This document shows, piece by piece, positions 44,715 to 55,442 of a stretch of 64,000 nt of DNA; the stretch's first letter is position 1, and each line of letters starts with the position of its first letter. The notes beneath the pieces were generated by a model. That model did not search any database. It was not told where the DNA came from and saw only the letters and a program-made list of their open reading frames with translations. The stretch comes from Caenorhabditis remanei (lineage: Eukaryota > Nematoda > Chromadorea > Rhabditida > Rhabditidae), in the NCBI RefSeq assembly GCF_010183535.1, contig NC_071333.1, forward strand, positions 20,458,587-20,522,586, written 5' to 3'. Made by a program: the position numbers and the translations under genes.

Positions 44715-44820
44715 GCCCGCATGGCCGAGTGGTCTAAAGCGGCTGTCGCTGACCAAAGCACGCCAGTTCGGTTTTGCCCGCTGGCTCAGTTTCTCTTCTC
44801 TTTCCAAAACCGCTGCGGAC
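44715..44820 (+). tRNA. tRNA-like relic (Leu/Ser type A-box)
   Basis: Begins GCCCGCA-TGGCCGAGTGGTCT. The A-box (TGGCCGAGTGG) matches the polymerase III consensus, and TGCGGAC at 44814-44820 can pair with six of seven acceptor bases. The B-box and T-arm are degenerate (AGTTCGGTTTT), and the body is too long. It is most likely a decayed tRNA or a tRNA-derived repeat rather than a working gene. Confidence 0.4.
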
Positions 44821-46268
44821 AGTGCCTCAGACAAACAGACAAACACCACTTGTCTTTTATATATAAGAATGATTGTGTCGACACGGCCGTAAACACCGTC
44901 ACGCAAAAATGCGGACTTTCAGAATTGTGATATTTCTTGATAGTTTTTGCTGAAATTTTTGTTTGAATTGCTCCATTTTGACGCTTTTTGTGCATTTTGC
45001 TTGTTATTTTGTTAATTTTCGTTCCTTCCGATCGTGTTTATCTCATTTTAACGCGTCACCAACCGTTTTTTACACAGGTTTTGCTGATTTTAATCAGAGA
45101 ATATATATTTTCTAAATATTAATTATTGTCCACTGCTTCTCCATTGCTTTTCATGATCATAGTGTTTGTTTTCTGAGATGCCGATCACTTAAAAATGCGG
45201 AACTTCGAAATTTTGATATTTTTTGAGTTTTCGTTGAGGTATAGTGGTTATCACTCAAACTCGATCTTTTTGCTTTTTGTTCGCTAATTTTTTGAGATTT
45301 TTTTCGCTGCTTCTCCGTTGCTTTTTTCTCCGCTTCTCCGTTACTTTTCGCTGCTTCTCCGTTGCTATCGTTCATTGTTAGAAGTGTCCATCACTTTCGA
45401 AAGTGAAAACTGACAAAAAATTTTTGTCTCGTTTCTCACTAATCTCCGTCCTTCCTATCAATGTGTGGTATAGGACTTTTTCAATAAATATCACAAAAAA
45501 TTTCTCGGTAAATTATTCAATGCGGTCTCGAAACCAGACACTGCTCCTATAGAGTATATCACATCTCGTCGCGTTGACAAAGCTGCCGTCTTTTTTTTCG
45601 GTTGCTCCAGTTGAAGAAATCTGAGCCATTCGTCATTAGAGATAGGGGAAGAGTTGGTGGAAGACTTCCTCAAATGAGTGTGAGTCGCGATTCACTTTGA
45701 TTAGTGGGCGCGTGGGCGCGTCTGGTAGTCGTGAGGCTATGGATTCCTTACTGCAAAGTTTTCCCAGTTTTATATCCCAGGGATCATTCTCGCAGTCACG
45801 AATTTTTGAGTTTTCGTCCGAATGCTTGTTGTTTAACTCATTTTCTCAGCTGTAAAGTTTTGAAATTCAAAGTTCTTGTAGATTTATCCTCGTTGTAATC
45901 GAAAACTTTTCTTTTTTGCTTGAAATCGTTGAAGTTCTGTTGTTTTTTTGGCAACAGCTTTCTTCCATTGTCTGCCGTTTCTAGTTCTTTTTGTCAAAGT
46001 TTTTCTCTCGCTAGCTGTAATATTGTATGTTGCTCGTATGTTCTGGCAAACTCTAGTTTCAACTCTAGTTTCCTGCTCATCCAAAACTTTATTTGTTTTC
46101 ATAAAAATGTTTTTTCGTTGAAATCCGTTTTGCTACTTTTTTGCGCACCGCTGCTTTCCAAATTCATGTTCTCTGTCTCCTTTGTATTCTTTCATGCTTC
46201 TTATTTCTTTCCAAAATCTCTAGCAAAGTTCATATTTTTCAGAACCGACGCCAATAGTTCTCGAAAAC
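44821..46268. repeat. AT-rich DNA with CTTCTCCGTTGCTTT repeats
   Basis: No supported gene. At 45307-45370 the phrase GCTGCTTCTCCGTTGCTTT recurs about three times in direct repeat, with scattered earlier versions near 44528 and 45130. The minus-strand frame through it is Lys/Glu/Ala-rich because of this repeat and is not counted as a gene. Confidence 0.45.
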
Positions 46269-46328
46269 TTGAAGAAAAAAGCCATGATGAGTGTATACAA
46301 CAAGCACTCTAGCTTTTTTCAAGTCGGA

Positions 46329-47108
46329 GAACCTCACCCAGTTCTTCGCACGCGTGATGATGAGGACACCTCCGGATCAGAGGCTCTTTGTAGTCTACTG
46401 TTCCAGGCGGTTAGGAGTGCGTCCTACACGCACAGAAGATATGCGAACTATGTTCGTGAAGACGGAGATCCTCTTACGGGAGGTCTTCGCACGCGTGTCC
46501 ATAGGAACGACTCCGGATCAGTGGCTAGTCTACTGTTCCATGCGTTTAGGAGTAGGTTCTGCACGCCCAGAAAATACGCGAACTCTGTTCGCAAAGTCGG
46601 AGATCCTCTTACGGGAGGTCTTCGCACGCGTGTCCTTAGGAACGACTCCGGATCAGTGGCTAATCTACTGTTCCATGCGTTTAGGAGTAGGTTCTGCACG
46701 CCCAGAAAATACGCGAACTCTGTTCGCAAAGTCGGAGATCCTCTTACGGGAGGTCTTCGCACGCGTGTCCTTAGGAACGACTCCGGATCAGTGGCTAATC
46801 TACTGTTCCATGCGTTTAGGAGTAGGTTCTGCACGCCCAGAAAATACGCGAACTCTGTTCGCAAAGTAGGAGATCCTCTTACGGGAGGTCTTCGCACGCG
46901 TGTCCTTAGGAACGACTCCGGATCAGTGGCTAATCTACTGTTCCATGCATTTAGGAGTAGGTTCTGCACGCCCAGAAAATACGCGAACTCTGTTCGCAAA
47001 GTCGGAGATCCTCTTACGGGAGGTCTTCGCACGCGTGTCCTTAGGAACGACTCCGGATCAGTGGCTAATCTACTGTTCCATGCGTTCAGGAGTAGGTTCT
47101 GCACGCAC
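46329..47108. repeat. 135-bp minisatellite, nearly six units
   Basis: Units start near 46329 (diverged), 46464, 46599, 46734, 46869 and 47004. The last five are almost identical. Because 135 is divisible by three and stops are few, long frames stay open on both strands. One forward frame gives ...EVFARVSLGTTPDQWLIYCS per unit, another forward frame gives NLLFHAFRSRFCTPRKYANS, and the minus strand is open too. Unit 0 versus unit 1 keeps either forward frame about equally well, so coding status is undecided. Possible ATG starts lie at 46269 and 46284. GC content is much higher than the flanks. Confidence 0.85.
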
Positions 47109-47549
47109 AATTTGCAATGATTACATCCACGCGGAATGATCCGGTGATTACGATTATGAGCGAATTAAAGATAAAAATATAGAACGGTGAAGACAACGAA
47201 GACAAAGCTGAAGAAATGAAGCTGATGAAGGCAACTGGAAACTAAAGGAATTCAATCAGATGACCACGGTGCGTTTTGAAAAGTTAGTCCACAAAAAGGG
47301 GCGGATTCGGCCAATGAGACGCACGGAAGTTATTGCAACCCGGGCACACGTTCATAGCATGAACACCGCACGCATTATAGTGTTGTAATAAGCCAAAATT
47401 CAAGTAGTAAAGCATTGGTTTGTCCGTTTTTAGCGAAAGGTTTTCAATAGGAAACATATTTGTTTCATTTTCCGGTGATTAGAGGTATGTCTAAAAATTA
47501 TTTTTAAGGCTGAAAAGAGTTTCGAAGCACGAATGAAACCATAATGGAG

Positions 47550-48637
47550 GTGCACACGACTCGTTTAATGGCTCAATTGGAGAATTCATGCTTGGCTGGG
47601 ACATCACCTCTCGGACGCACATCGATGACACAAGAATTCGACGGACGTTGGCTTCGTTGGAGCTGGCTTGCGCGAAAGCTACTTTTCCGTTGGGCAGTGA
47701 GAAACCGAGAAACTATTCGTCAAAGATGTCAAGCTGGTATGGACAAGTGAGTACTATTTGTCATGAAAGTTGTTTCAATTTCTAACATTTCAGACGGCTC
47801 CAAATACATCCGATAGCCTTGAATATTATCTAAGCATACATTGTTTTTTATTTTCAATTATATGGCCTCCCGAGCTCAGCTTCTTGCTGCAAAACCCCTC
47901 AAGAAAGTATCTTGGCGCTTCCAAACTGAATTTTTGACGTGGTTCCACGAAGAGCCAAAACAAACCACTGACGGTCAAATCACTGACGGTTACCAAAAAC
48001 TACAGGTGAGGATATAGTGGATATAGCTGAAAATGAAATGAGAAATTATTTGAGAGTGGAGATGGAGAAAAGTGTAAAGCGACAAATTAAACGACTGAAA
48101 GTGGATCCGTCGAAATTGGAAGACAGAGAGGATGAAGAATATTGAAAGTCAAAGGAAAACGGATGATTTCTCTCAGTCGATACTCGAATTCTACCTTTTC
48201 TCATGAAAAAGGTAGCCACTTTTCAACTAAAAACGTCAACAAATAAGATATCTGTCTTTCTCTCCCCCCACCCCAACGTCCGGATGTTTACAACACAAAA
48301 AAGTTGAAATCAACTCAGCTTGAAATAAAAGCTGATATCATCTATCAAACGTCTTCTGCATTTTTTGATTAGTATTTTTTATTTTTAGGACAGTCATTCA
48401 ACATCAGCACCTGGGACCTCAAAACCGTCAGATGGAGCTGGTAGTAGCTTTCTAAGAAAAAGAGCGAAAGGAAAAGAAAGTGAAGACTCCAAAGAAAATG
48501 TACCGTGGTCGCGCCGCGAAGAGCTCCACAAACGGAAGAAGAGACTCGCTGGCAGGAAACCGATGGGGAGCAGACGACCGAAAAAGGATAGCGAGGAAGA
48601 CTCCGATCAGGATATGGAGCATTGTTTATTTTTTTAA
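47550..48637 (+). pseudogene. NOT3 (CCR4-NOT subunit) C-terminal fragment with basic tail
   Basis: Exon to 47746 reads RRTLASLELACAKATFPLGS, EKPRNYSSKMSSWYGQ. After the acceptor ATTTCAG (47794) it reads [15 protein letters not shown] frameshift near 47838 gives [40 protein letters not shown], ending exon 48005. These follow the order of the NOT2/3/5 domain at the C-terminus of NOT3, a scaffold of the CCR4-NOT deadenylase. The family signatures are S-D-x-x-E-(F/Y)-Y, LFFIFYY, KAQ-LAAKALKK-SWRF and WF..HEEPK. The region after HEEPK is lost. The phase-0 last exon (48389-48637) is instead Lys/Arg/Ser-rich (SRREELHKRKKRLAGRKPMG, KKDSEEDSDQDMEHC). From ATG 47862 a 130-aa product is open, so a truncated protein is possible. 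NOT3 assignment is from recalled family sequence, not a search. Confidence 0.65.
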
Positions 48638-48800
48638 ATTATTCTCAATAAATTAGTAGTTGAAACATTTTGTTTTTGTCTTTGTTCGTTTATTCTTTTT
48701 AACGAGTGCAGTTTAATACTAAACTGTGGTGAAAACGGAGATGTCTCAATTTGAGTCGGAAGGGCAAGGGCGGAAACCAAGGTGGAATCATGCAAACGCA
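48570..48800 (+). repeat. 3' block R, copy with coding tail
   Basis: Starts inside the last exon of the NOT3-like gene (AGACGACCGAAAAAGGATAGCGAGGAAGAC) and continues through GATCAGGATATGGAGCATTG, TCAATAAATTAGTAGTTGAA and AACTGTGGTGAAAACGGAG. The polyadenylation signal AATAAA is at about 48647. Copies are at 34829, 50790 and 54545. Confidence 0.75.
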
Positions 48801-49071
48801 TTTAAGAAAAATAGAAAATTAAGAAATAGATACTCCTGAGCCTGCAGATAATCAAAAAATATTCCAGCGCACTTATAATAAGAATATCTCATGAATTGGC
48901 ATCAACACTATATCAATTTTACTGGATTTGTGAATAAGTAATTCCAAAAATGGGCGGAGCTAGCAGAGATTTTCAACAGATCAGAATACTTAAAATTTAG
49001 GCAAATTACTTTGATAATTGACTTTTTTTTAGCTCTGCCTAGTTTTGAGATAGTTCACACAACATTTATTC

Positions 49072-49225
49072 ACGCGTCAAAGACGCGCCAGAAAGTGTAA
49101 AAAAGAGGGACAAGTGACGTATTACACAGTAAACGCACTCCATTGAACAAACAAGCAAGAAGGGGAATTCATCGGCTATACGAACACTCTTATGAAACCC
49201 CTTAGATAGGCTACTGAATGCCTCG
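49072..49225 (+). promoter_or_regulatory. Upstream block Q, copy 4
   Basis: CACGCGTCAAAGACGCGCCAGA, GCACTCCATTGAACAAACAAGC, GGCTATACGAACACTCTTATG and ACTGAATGCCTCGTCCCCC match the copies at 25679 and 30709. It sits about 250 bp upstream of the first zinc-finger exon. Confidence 0.6.
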
Positions 49226-49478
49226 TCCCCCATTTATTTTTATGATTTTTATTAAATCCTAATATGGTGAGTGTTTTTAACTAAAAATTCAATTCGAAAG
49301 GTAGCTGCTTTTGAAGCAAAAACACAATTTTACTTTTGAATTATCGATTTTTTAGTGGAAAAAACTTGAAGAACAAAAGTTAGCCATGTTAGTATCTAAT
49401 TTTTTAGTTACGATGACATCTTAAGAGAAAATCAATTGAAAACACATCAAATCTAAATTTAATGATACAATTTTCAGC

Positions 49479-50751
49479 TCCCTCGTAATTCAACATGGTG
49501 CTGATCGCCGTGGAAAACCACCTGGAAAACCTGTGAGAGGTGAGTTGTGATATTTTTCTTGTAGGCTTACCCATTCGATTTTGTCGCCAGTAGGTATCGC
49601 AGGGGCGAAAAAAAGTGGGCGGGGCTTAAAAGGATGTCGAAATTTTTCCGAAATTTTTATTTTCAGTTTTGCCAGTGTAACTTAGTTCAAACTTTATATT
49701 TTTCAACAATTTATTTATAGGTAATGATTTTTTTTTTCATAATTCTCGAGTTAAAAAGAGCAGAGTTATGCTCAATATTCGGCAAAAAAAAACGACGAAA
49801 AATGTCGAAATGTTGTTCCCTACCTTGAACCATTGAAAATTTGATTTTTTTTCAATCGACAAGAAATTTCATGCCAATTTTTTAAAATAAGAACACTTCA
49901 ACCCGGGTTTCATACCTTTGAACAGTTTATAATTGATAGAATAGAGTCAAATTTTTATTTTCAAGAGAATGTTCGGTTTTTTCACTTTACGTTCATTATC
50001 ACAAGTTCTTCCTGGCGATTTTACATATAACTTGGTATCTAGACGTAAAATTGAACGAAAAAGCAGTTTTTGTTACCTCCAATTTTTTTTGAGCGGATTT
50101 CACAAATATTTCAGTCGAAAAATGTTAGAAAATCAGTAAAATTTGATGTCTGTGTTTGAAAACTCGGATTTTTCATGAATACTGCTTTTGAAATGATATT
50201 TCAGCATGAATTAAGCAAAAAAAGTTGAAAAAAGTACTTTTCTGATCAAAAATTGATAGTATAATTACTTCCATTACGCAATACTCGTTTTTTTTTCTTT
50301 CTCTTTCTACTCTCATGTCATTTCAAAATTTTAAATTATATATTTTCCAGATCTCATTATGTCTGACGACCACTTCAAATGTGAAATATGCCGCAAATCA
50401 TTCGGGATTGCGGCTCTCCGGGACGAGCATCAAAGAAGCCACCATAAGAAATCATACAGATGCGATGAATGTGGAAAGCGACAGTGGCTCTGGAGCAACG
50501 TCACGATTCAAGAAGAATTCAATTGCAATATTTGCCAAGAATCTCGATCGTGAGTTTTTAAATTTGGAATATTGTGTTTGAAATCATTTTGAACATTCAG
50601 GAGTCTCAAAGCACTTCAAATGCATTTCAAAAAGAGGCACTTCGGAAATAAGAACAGCCAGGAGTTTCTGAACGCCTGGAATGTTTGCAGTGGAGAGAAA
50701 CCCCCAAAGAATCCGGCCGTCCATCAGCGGAGGAAAGACAAGAGGGAGTGA
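49479..50751 (+). CDS. Small C2H2-type zinc-finger protein
   Basis: Exons are 49479-49539, 50351-50549 and 50601-50751. The frame is continuous: SLVIQHGADRRGKPPGKPVR, DLIMSDDHFKCEICRKSFGI, AALRDEHQRSHHKKSYRCDE, and later LKALQMHFKKRHFGNKNSQE, ending RRKDKRE and TGA. The first finger is canonical, C-x2-C-x12-H-x3-H (CEIC...HQRSH). The second (CDEC...) lacks its histidines. The third is C-x2-C-x12-H-x4-H (CNIC across the last splice). Such proteins usually bind nucleic acid in the nucleus. An ATG at 50359 would start a 113-aa form without the first exon. If the first exon is used, a start codon upstream has not been found. Q block upstream and R block downstream. Confidence 0.7.
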
Positions 50752-50789
50752 AAGACCCCCAAAAAATCGAGAAGGGATTCATTTGCGCG

Positions 50790-51320
50790 GAGCCAATGAG
50801 ACGAAGGCATAGCGAGGAAAACTTCGATCAGGATATCTAAATTTATTATTTATTTTCATTAATCTCAATAAATTAGTAGTTGAAATAATTTTTGTTTGTC
50901 TTTGTTCGTTTATTCTCTTTACCAAGTGCAGTTCAGTACTAAGCAGTGATAAAAACCGAGATGTCTCATTATTGAGCCGAAAAAGCAAGAGCGAAAACCA
51001 AACCGCAGGTGGGTAAAAGTGAGAAACGAAAAAAAACGCGTCAGTGGTACGCCAACTTCTTGAATTTGTCGAGGCGATAGGAGTACATCTCGGTTGTTTG
51101 AAGAAGGACAAGAAGGTTGTCAACAGAGAAAATGTACCTTATTTTGAGATGTACACTTTCATATTTCATGAACAAAATTTGCGTAACTAGCAAGTATTTG
51201 ATTGTGATGTACAAAACTATCAAAAGAGAAAAACTGCTTCGATCTGTCATTCGGAGCTATTTTCTCAAGGAATCTAGTGTTTCGTTCTTTATTCTGAACT
51301 TAAAAATTATTTTTTTTTGA
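50790..51320 (+). repeat. 3' block R, extended copy
   Basis: Begins GCCAATGAGACGAAGGCATAGC, with CAATAAATTAGTAGTTGAAA as the polyadenylation signal of the zinc-finger gene. It continues with GAAAAACTGCTTCGATCTGTC...CTAGTGTTTCGTTCTTTATT, nearly the same as 54545-55010. On the plus strand, 51045-51130 reads SVVRQLLEFVEAIGVHLGCL-KKDKKVVNREN in one frame. The copy at 54745 needs a frameshift to read the same, so this may be a decayed exon carried by the repeat. Confidence 0.65.
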
Positions 51321-51339
51321 ACAACCTTATTCGGACACT

Positions 51340-51577
51340 TATTTCGCAATCCCCTGATTTTTCAAGTTCTGTCTTCTATTTTCCAGTTCAAAAATGATAC
51401 AACTTAACCAATTGGTAATAATCTTGAATCAGATCACTTTTCCTTCACTGTCGACAGATTTTTATTAATTTCTAGCCAATTTTAAATAACTTTAACAAAA
51501 TTCAAACGGTTTTAATGCAAATTTTATCGATACCAAACAGTTTAAACAAGAAAAGATTTGATTTCTACCATTTTTTG
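51340..51577. other. Intergenic; diverged match to 53690-53830
   Basis: CTTCACTGTCGACAG..TTTTATTAATTT and CCAATTTTAAATAACTTTAAC resemble 53700-53790. No gene. Confidence 0.4.
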
Positions 51578-51581
51578 TTAA

Positions 51582-52497
51582 AGGGGGACTGAAGTATTCC
51601 AAAAATCGAGATTTTTTGATATGGATCGACTCAGAATTTTATAGAAAAGAGAAAAGTCTCTTGGAGCCAGGTCCGAAAATCAGTCTAAAGCGAGTTATGA
51701 GGCCTCAAAGTGTCAAAAAAGGGTCTCTCGCATGGAATTTTTTCATTACATTTCAACGTAAAATTCTCTCGCCGTGCAGAGGAAAAATGTGATAATTGAG
51801 AGAATAATGCCGTGAACTCTCTTATATCAACTTTCCCTCATGTTCAATTGAGGAAGTGCCTCCATGATTATGAAGTCATTGGTTGGATTTGACCTTGATA
51901 ACTCAACAGAACGACTGTGACGTAGGAAAACAACAATTTTTACAAAAAAAACTAAAGATAACGTTCAGGGATTAGACTGTGCATACATCTCTCTTTCTGC
52001 TTCAGCTCTTGCATCTAGTTCAAATTGTTCAGTGTCCGTTATCTGAACGTATTCCGACGCGACATTGAAAACGAAACAAAAAAAAAAACAAAAAAAGTTA
52101 TGCAGCTGAATGAAATATCCCCCTCATTCACAGTAATCATTCACAGTGATCAATCACAGTAATGATATTGTTCTGTTGAGTTATCAAGGTCAATTCCAAC
52201 CAATGACTTCATAATCATGGTTCTTCCTCAATTGAACATGAGGGAAAGTTGATATAAGAGAGTTCACGGCATTATTCTCTCAATTTTCACATTTTTCCTC
52301 TGCACGGCGAGAGAATTTTACGTTGAAATATAATGAAAAAATTCCATGCGAGAGACCCTTTTTTGACACTTTGAGGCCTCATAACTCGCTTTAGACTGAT
52401 TTTCGGAACTGGCTCCAAGAGACTTTTCTCTTTTCTATAAAATTCTGAGTCGATCCATATCAAAAAATCTCGATTTTTGGAATACTTTAGTCCCCCT
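51582..52497. mobile_element. Palindromic TTAA-flanked element, about 0.92 kb
   Basis: The ends AGGGGGACTGAAGTATTCC (51582) and GGAATACTTTAGTCCCCCT (52497) are inverted repeats flanked by TTAA at 51578-51581 and 52498-52501. Arms of about 320 bp show few differences. The 270-bp centre holds an A-rich tract (52077-52096) and CAGTAATCATTCACAGTGAT repeats. TTAA duplication is typical of piggyBac-like elements and of nematode palindromic TTAA families. No transposase is present. Confidence 0.85.
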
Positions 52498-52501
52498 TTA
52501 A

Positions 52502-54165
52502 TATTGGTATATTTCTTGCAAGTATCGCTTGTTTGAATCTCTGACAGAAAAGCAGCTCAAATTGAGTTTTTAAGGTATATTGTTTTGAACACAAGATTTT
52601 TCAGTCTTCACACCGAAGAATCGTGTCCAACAGAGTGCTAACTGTCGGTGAGTTTTTGGAAGTGACAAAAATGTGTATGTTTCATAAATTTTAAGCTGTG
52701 TGTGGAGCCTAAAATAGTCTTTAGAACAATTGATAGGCAAATTGAAGTTCTTGATACTTCTGTAATTGTTTTATCTTGTTTTCATCTCCTAGAACAAGTA
52801 AGCATGTTAACTTTCAGTAATATTGATAGTCTAACAATTCCATAAGTCTTTTCCTTCAAGTAATTGATAGTGAAATGCATATCTCTCTCTTTCTCTGTCT
52901 TCCTTCTATCTCCATTACCATTCGACTGGGGGACGGCTGACCAACTACACCACATACACCACAAAGATAGTAAAAAGCGTAGAGAAAAAGAGAATGTCCC
53001 TTTCTTCTCCCGGGGACACAACAACAGAAATGTATTTCCTGCCGATAACAAAAGTTAGAGATCGTTGAACATGGAGAGACGCGAGAGAACACGACGGACG
53101 CTCCAACTAGCCAATATGCTTCGTCGTATTTTTATTCTTCGTTGCAATACAACTAGGTAAGTGATTCAGTTGGGGGGAACATTAGGAAATTCATAGTTTT
53201 ATAGAATATCAGTTAATGAAACTTTTTTCCAGACGTTCTACTGAATGAATCGTCGAAATATAGATGTCCATTGATTTTTCGTGAAATCAAATTTTCATGA
53301 TTGGTGGTTTTTTGGGTAAGTAAAATATTAGCTAAAAGTTCATGACATTAATTATCGAAACAACTTTCAGATACCCTACTGAATGGGAGTCGCCACGGAG
53401 ACAATCTGATTTTTTTGGAATTCTCGTTTTTATTGGTTGGAGATTTTGGAGGTGAGTTCAGTTAACATTTTTTGATGATTTTTGAAAAATAATTCGAGAA
53501 AAGTGAGGGACTAGATCATTTTTGAAAATGCAGTATGTATTAGTCAATTTTAAAAATGCGGATCCTCCACACTTTTCTTGTTAGAAACAGTTTCAACGCA
53601 ATTTTCTGGATTTATTTTGATTTTTACGTCAAAATATCTTTTTGTTTGTCTGCTTAGCCAACTTTTTCTCAAACGTTCGGGAGAAAACCTTAAGTCAGAT
53701 CACTCTTCCTTCCCTCTCGGCCAATTTTCATCAATTTTCAGCCAATTTCAAATGAGTTTGACAGAATTCTAACGCGTTTGATGCAAATTTCTTCGATCCT
53801 GATCAGTTTGAATAAATTTTGTCAGTTTTAAACAAACACGCTGACAATGACAGTGATTTTGATATTTTTGAGTAAGATTTTGACCAGTTTTTCATTGCAA
53901 TGATCTTATGGCTCATGGCACCCGGTGACATCTTGAAGCTGAATAACCCTATTAGTGAGTACAAAAAAAAAATCTACTCACTGGTCTCTATGTGCACAGC
54001 AATTTTTTCTTCCTGCTGCTAGAAGAGCGCCGCACGCGTTTACGCAAAATGCAGCACAGTTTCAAAGTTTCTCATCTTTCTAAATTCGAGACAACAATTC
54101 GAGACACAAGTATTAATGTAATCTCACTGAAGTATTACAGAAAATGGTTGAATGAAGCCTTCCTC
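52502..54165 (+). other. Flank with a possible leader exon
   Basis: A candidate exon 53071-53157 (ATG; MERRERTRRTLQLANMLRRI) ends at a GTAAGTG donor. The following acceptor-bounded pieces at 53234 and 53371 share TTCTACTGAATG/CCCTACTGAATGG but stop at once. Nothing else is supported. It could be the 5' part of the SPK-like gene downstream. Confidence 0.3.
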
Positions 54166-54170
54166 TAGGA

Positions 54171-54520
54171 ATGGAAGTTGGAGCCCCTGTATCCGAAGAT
54201 TTGACCACTTTCTTGCAAAGAATGACATTAATTGTCATCAAACCAATCCCTGTGGAACTGTTAGCACAACTCTACTGTGTACAAGAGGTGAAGTAGAGGA
54301 GATTCAGAGAGAGTGAGTTTTTGATTCAAAAAATTTTCATTTATGTTTAAATTTTAGTATCGAACACATCTTGAATTCTATGCTCAACTTGGACATAGCT
54401 GCAAACAGCAAAGCCATGATCCTCTACATGACGCAAGCACCTGTTCCAGCAAAACTCTTCAACCAAATTTGCAAAGGAGTTTTGGAAATCGATTTCTTTC
54501 ACGCGTGGTGCAAATGTTGA
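54171..54520 (+). pseudogene. SPK-domain-like gene, frameshifted
   Basis: Exon 1 reads MEVGAPVSEDLTTFLQRMTL, IVIKPIPVELLAQL, then must change frame near 54275 to read CTRGEVEEIQRE and splice at 54311. Left uncorrected, it meets TAG at 54294. Exon 2 (54358-54520) reads IEHILNSMLNLDIAANSKAM, ILYMTQAPVPAKLFNQICKG, VLEIDFFHAWCKC and stops. The pattern (FLxxxT...KPIPVxxL, then LD...K.M...APV...L....EID) resembles the nematode SPK domain, a roughly 110-residue module found with SET, PHD and kinase domains. The match is from memory and moderate. R block follows immediately. Confidence 0.5.
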
Positions 54521-54544
54521 ATTGGAGGAGTGGGATCCAAAAGA

Positions 54545-55010
54545 GAAAATTTGTTTTTTAATTTTAATTATTCTCAATAAATTAGTAGTTGAAATATTTT
54601 TTGTTTGTCTTTGTTCGTTTCTTTTCTTTCCCGAAAGCAGTTCAGTACTAAACAGTGGTAAAAACAAATTATTTTGAGCCAAAAAGGCAAGAGCGAAAAC
54701 CAAACCGCAAGTGGGTGAAAGTGAGAAACGAAAGAAAAACGCGCCAATGGTACGCCAAAGCTTCTCGCATTTGTCGAGGCGAGGGCAGTGCATCTCGGTT
54801 GTTTGAAGAAGGGTAAGAAGGTTGTCAACAGATAAAGTGTACTTTATTTTGAGATCTACACTTTATAGTTCATGAACAAAATTTGCTTAACTAGCAAGAT
54901 TGTGATGTTCAAAACTATCAAAAGAGAAAAACTGCTTTGATCTGTCATTTGGAGCTATTTCCTCAAAGAATCTAGTGTTTCGTTCTGTATTCTTAACTTG
55001 AAATAATTTT
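54545..55010 (+). repeat. 3' block R, third full copy
   Basis: TCAATAAATTAGTAGTTGAA, GAACAAAATTTGCTTAACTAGC and CTGCTTTGATCTGTCATTTGG match 50850-51310 closely. AATAAA at about 54576 serves the SPK-like gene. Confidence 0.7.
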
Positions 55011-55019
55011 TTTAAACAA

Positions 55020-55440
55020 CTTATGTAATTTTGTATTTCCCAGGTTTTCAGAGTTCTTTGCCGTCTTCTTGATTTTTCCAGTTTAAATACAACACTTCGA
55101 TTCCACCTTTGCATCAAAATTGCATCAAAATTGCAATTGATATACTTTTTTTTTCGATGCTGGAAGTAGAAAAAACAAACTATAATGAAGAGATGAGAGA
55201 AGATTCTCTTCACAATGTGTATTCGATGACTCCGTTGGTCTCTCTCCCGTAATTTACCTTGGTCGCCTCCTCTCTTCCTACCACAAGACAAACAGACCGC
55301 GACGCAGCCGCTGTCGCATCGCAATCTCCTGGTGTCTGCACTCTCTTCATTCTAACAATTATTTTGGACCCCCCAGTGAGTAAAACCTTTTTAAATCTTT
55401 TTTCAATGATTTTTCATCATTTTATCAAGGTTTTATTATA
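55020..55440 (+). other. Likely 5' region of the SSL-1-like pseudogene
   Basis: CTCCCGTAATTTACCTTGGTCGCC and CGCGACGCAGCCGCTGTCGC are followed by a possible leader donor at CCCCCCAGTGAGTAAA (55374) and an acceptor at about 55440. No coding sequence is seen before 55443. Confidence 0.35.
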
Positions 55441-55442
55441 GA

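Noticed and set aside
44715..44820. Functional tRNA gene
   Set aside because: A-box is good, but T-arm and B-box are degenerate and length is atypical. Kept only as a relic.
45157..45375. Lys/Glu/Ala-rich minus-strand frame
   Set aside because: Produced by the short CTTCTCCGTTGCTTT direct repeats. No exon structure.
50779..54828. Minus-strand frames of about 114-148 codons opposite block R
   Set aside because: They read across the polyadenylation region of plus-strand genes and are similar only because block R is duplicated. The two copies differ by frameshifts.
54887..55324. 145-codon minus-strand frame
   Set aside because: It overlaps the end of block R and the 5' flank of the remodeller relic, with no motif or splice support.
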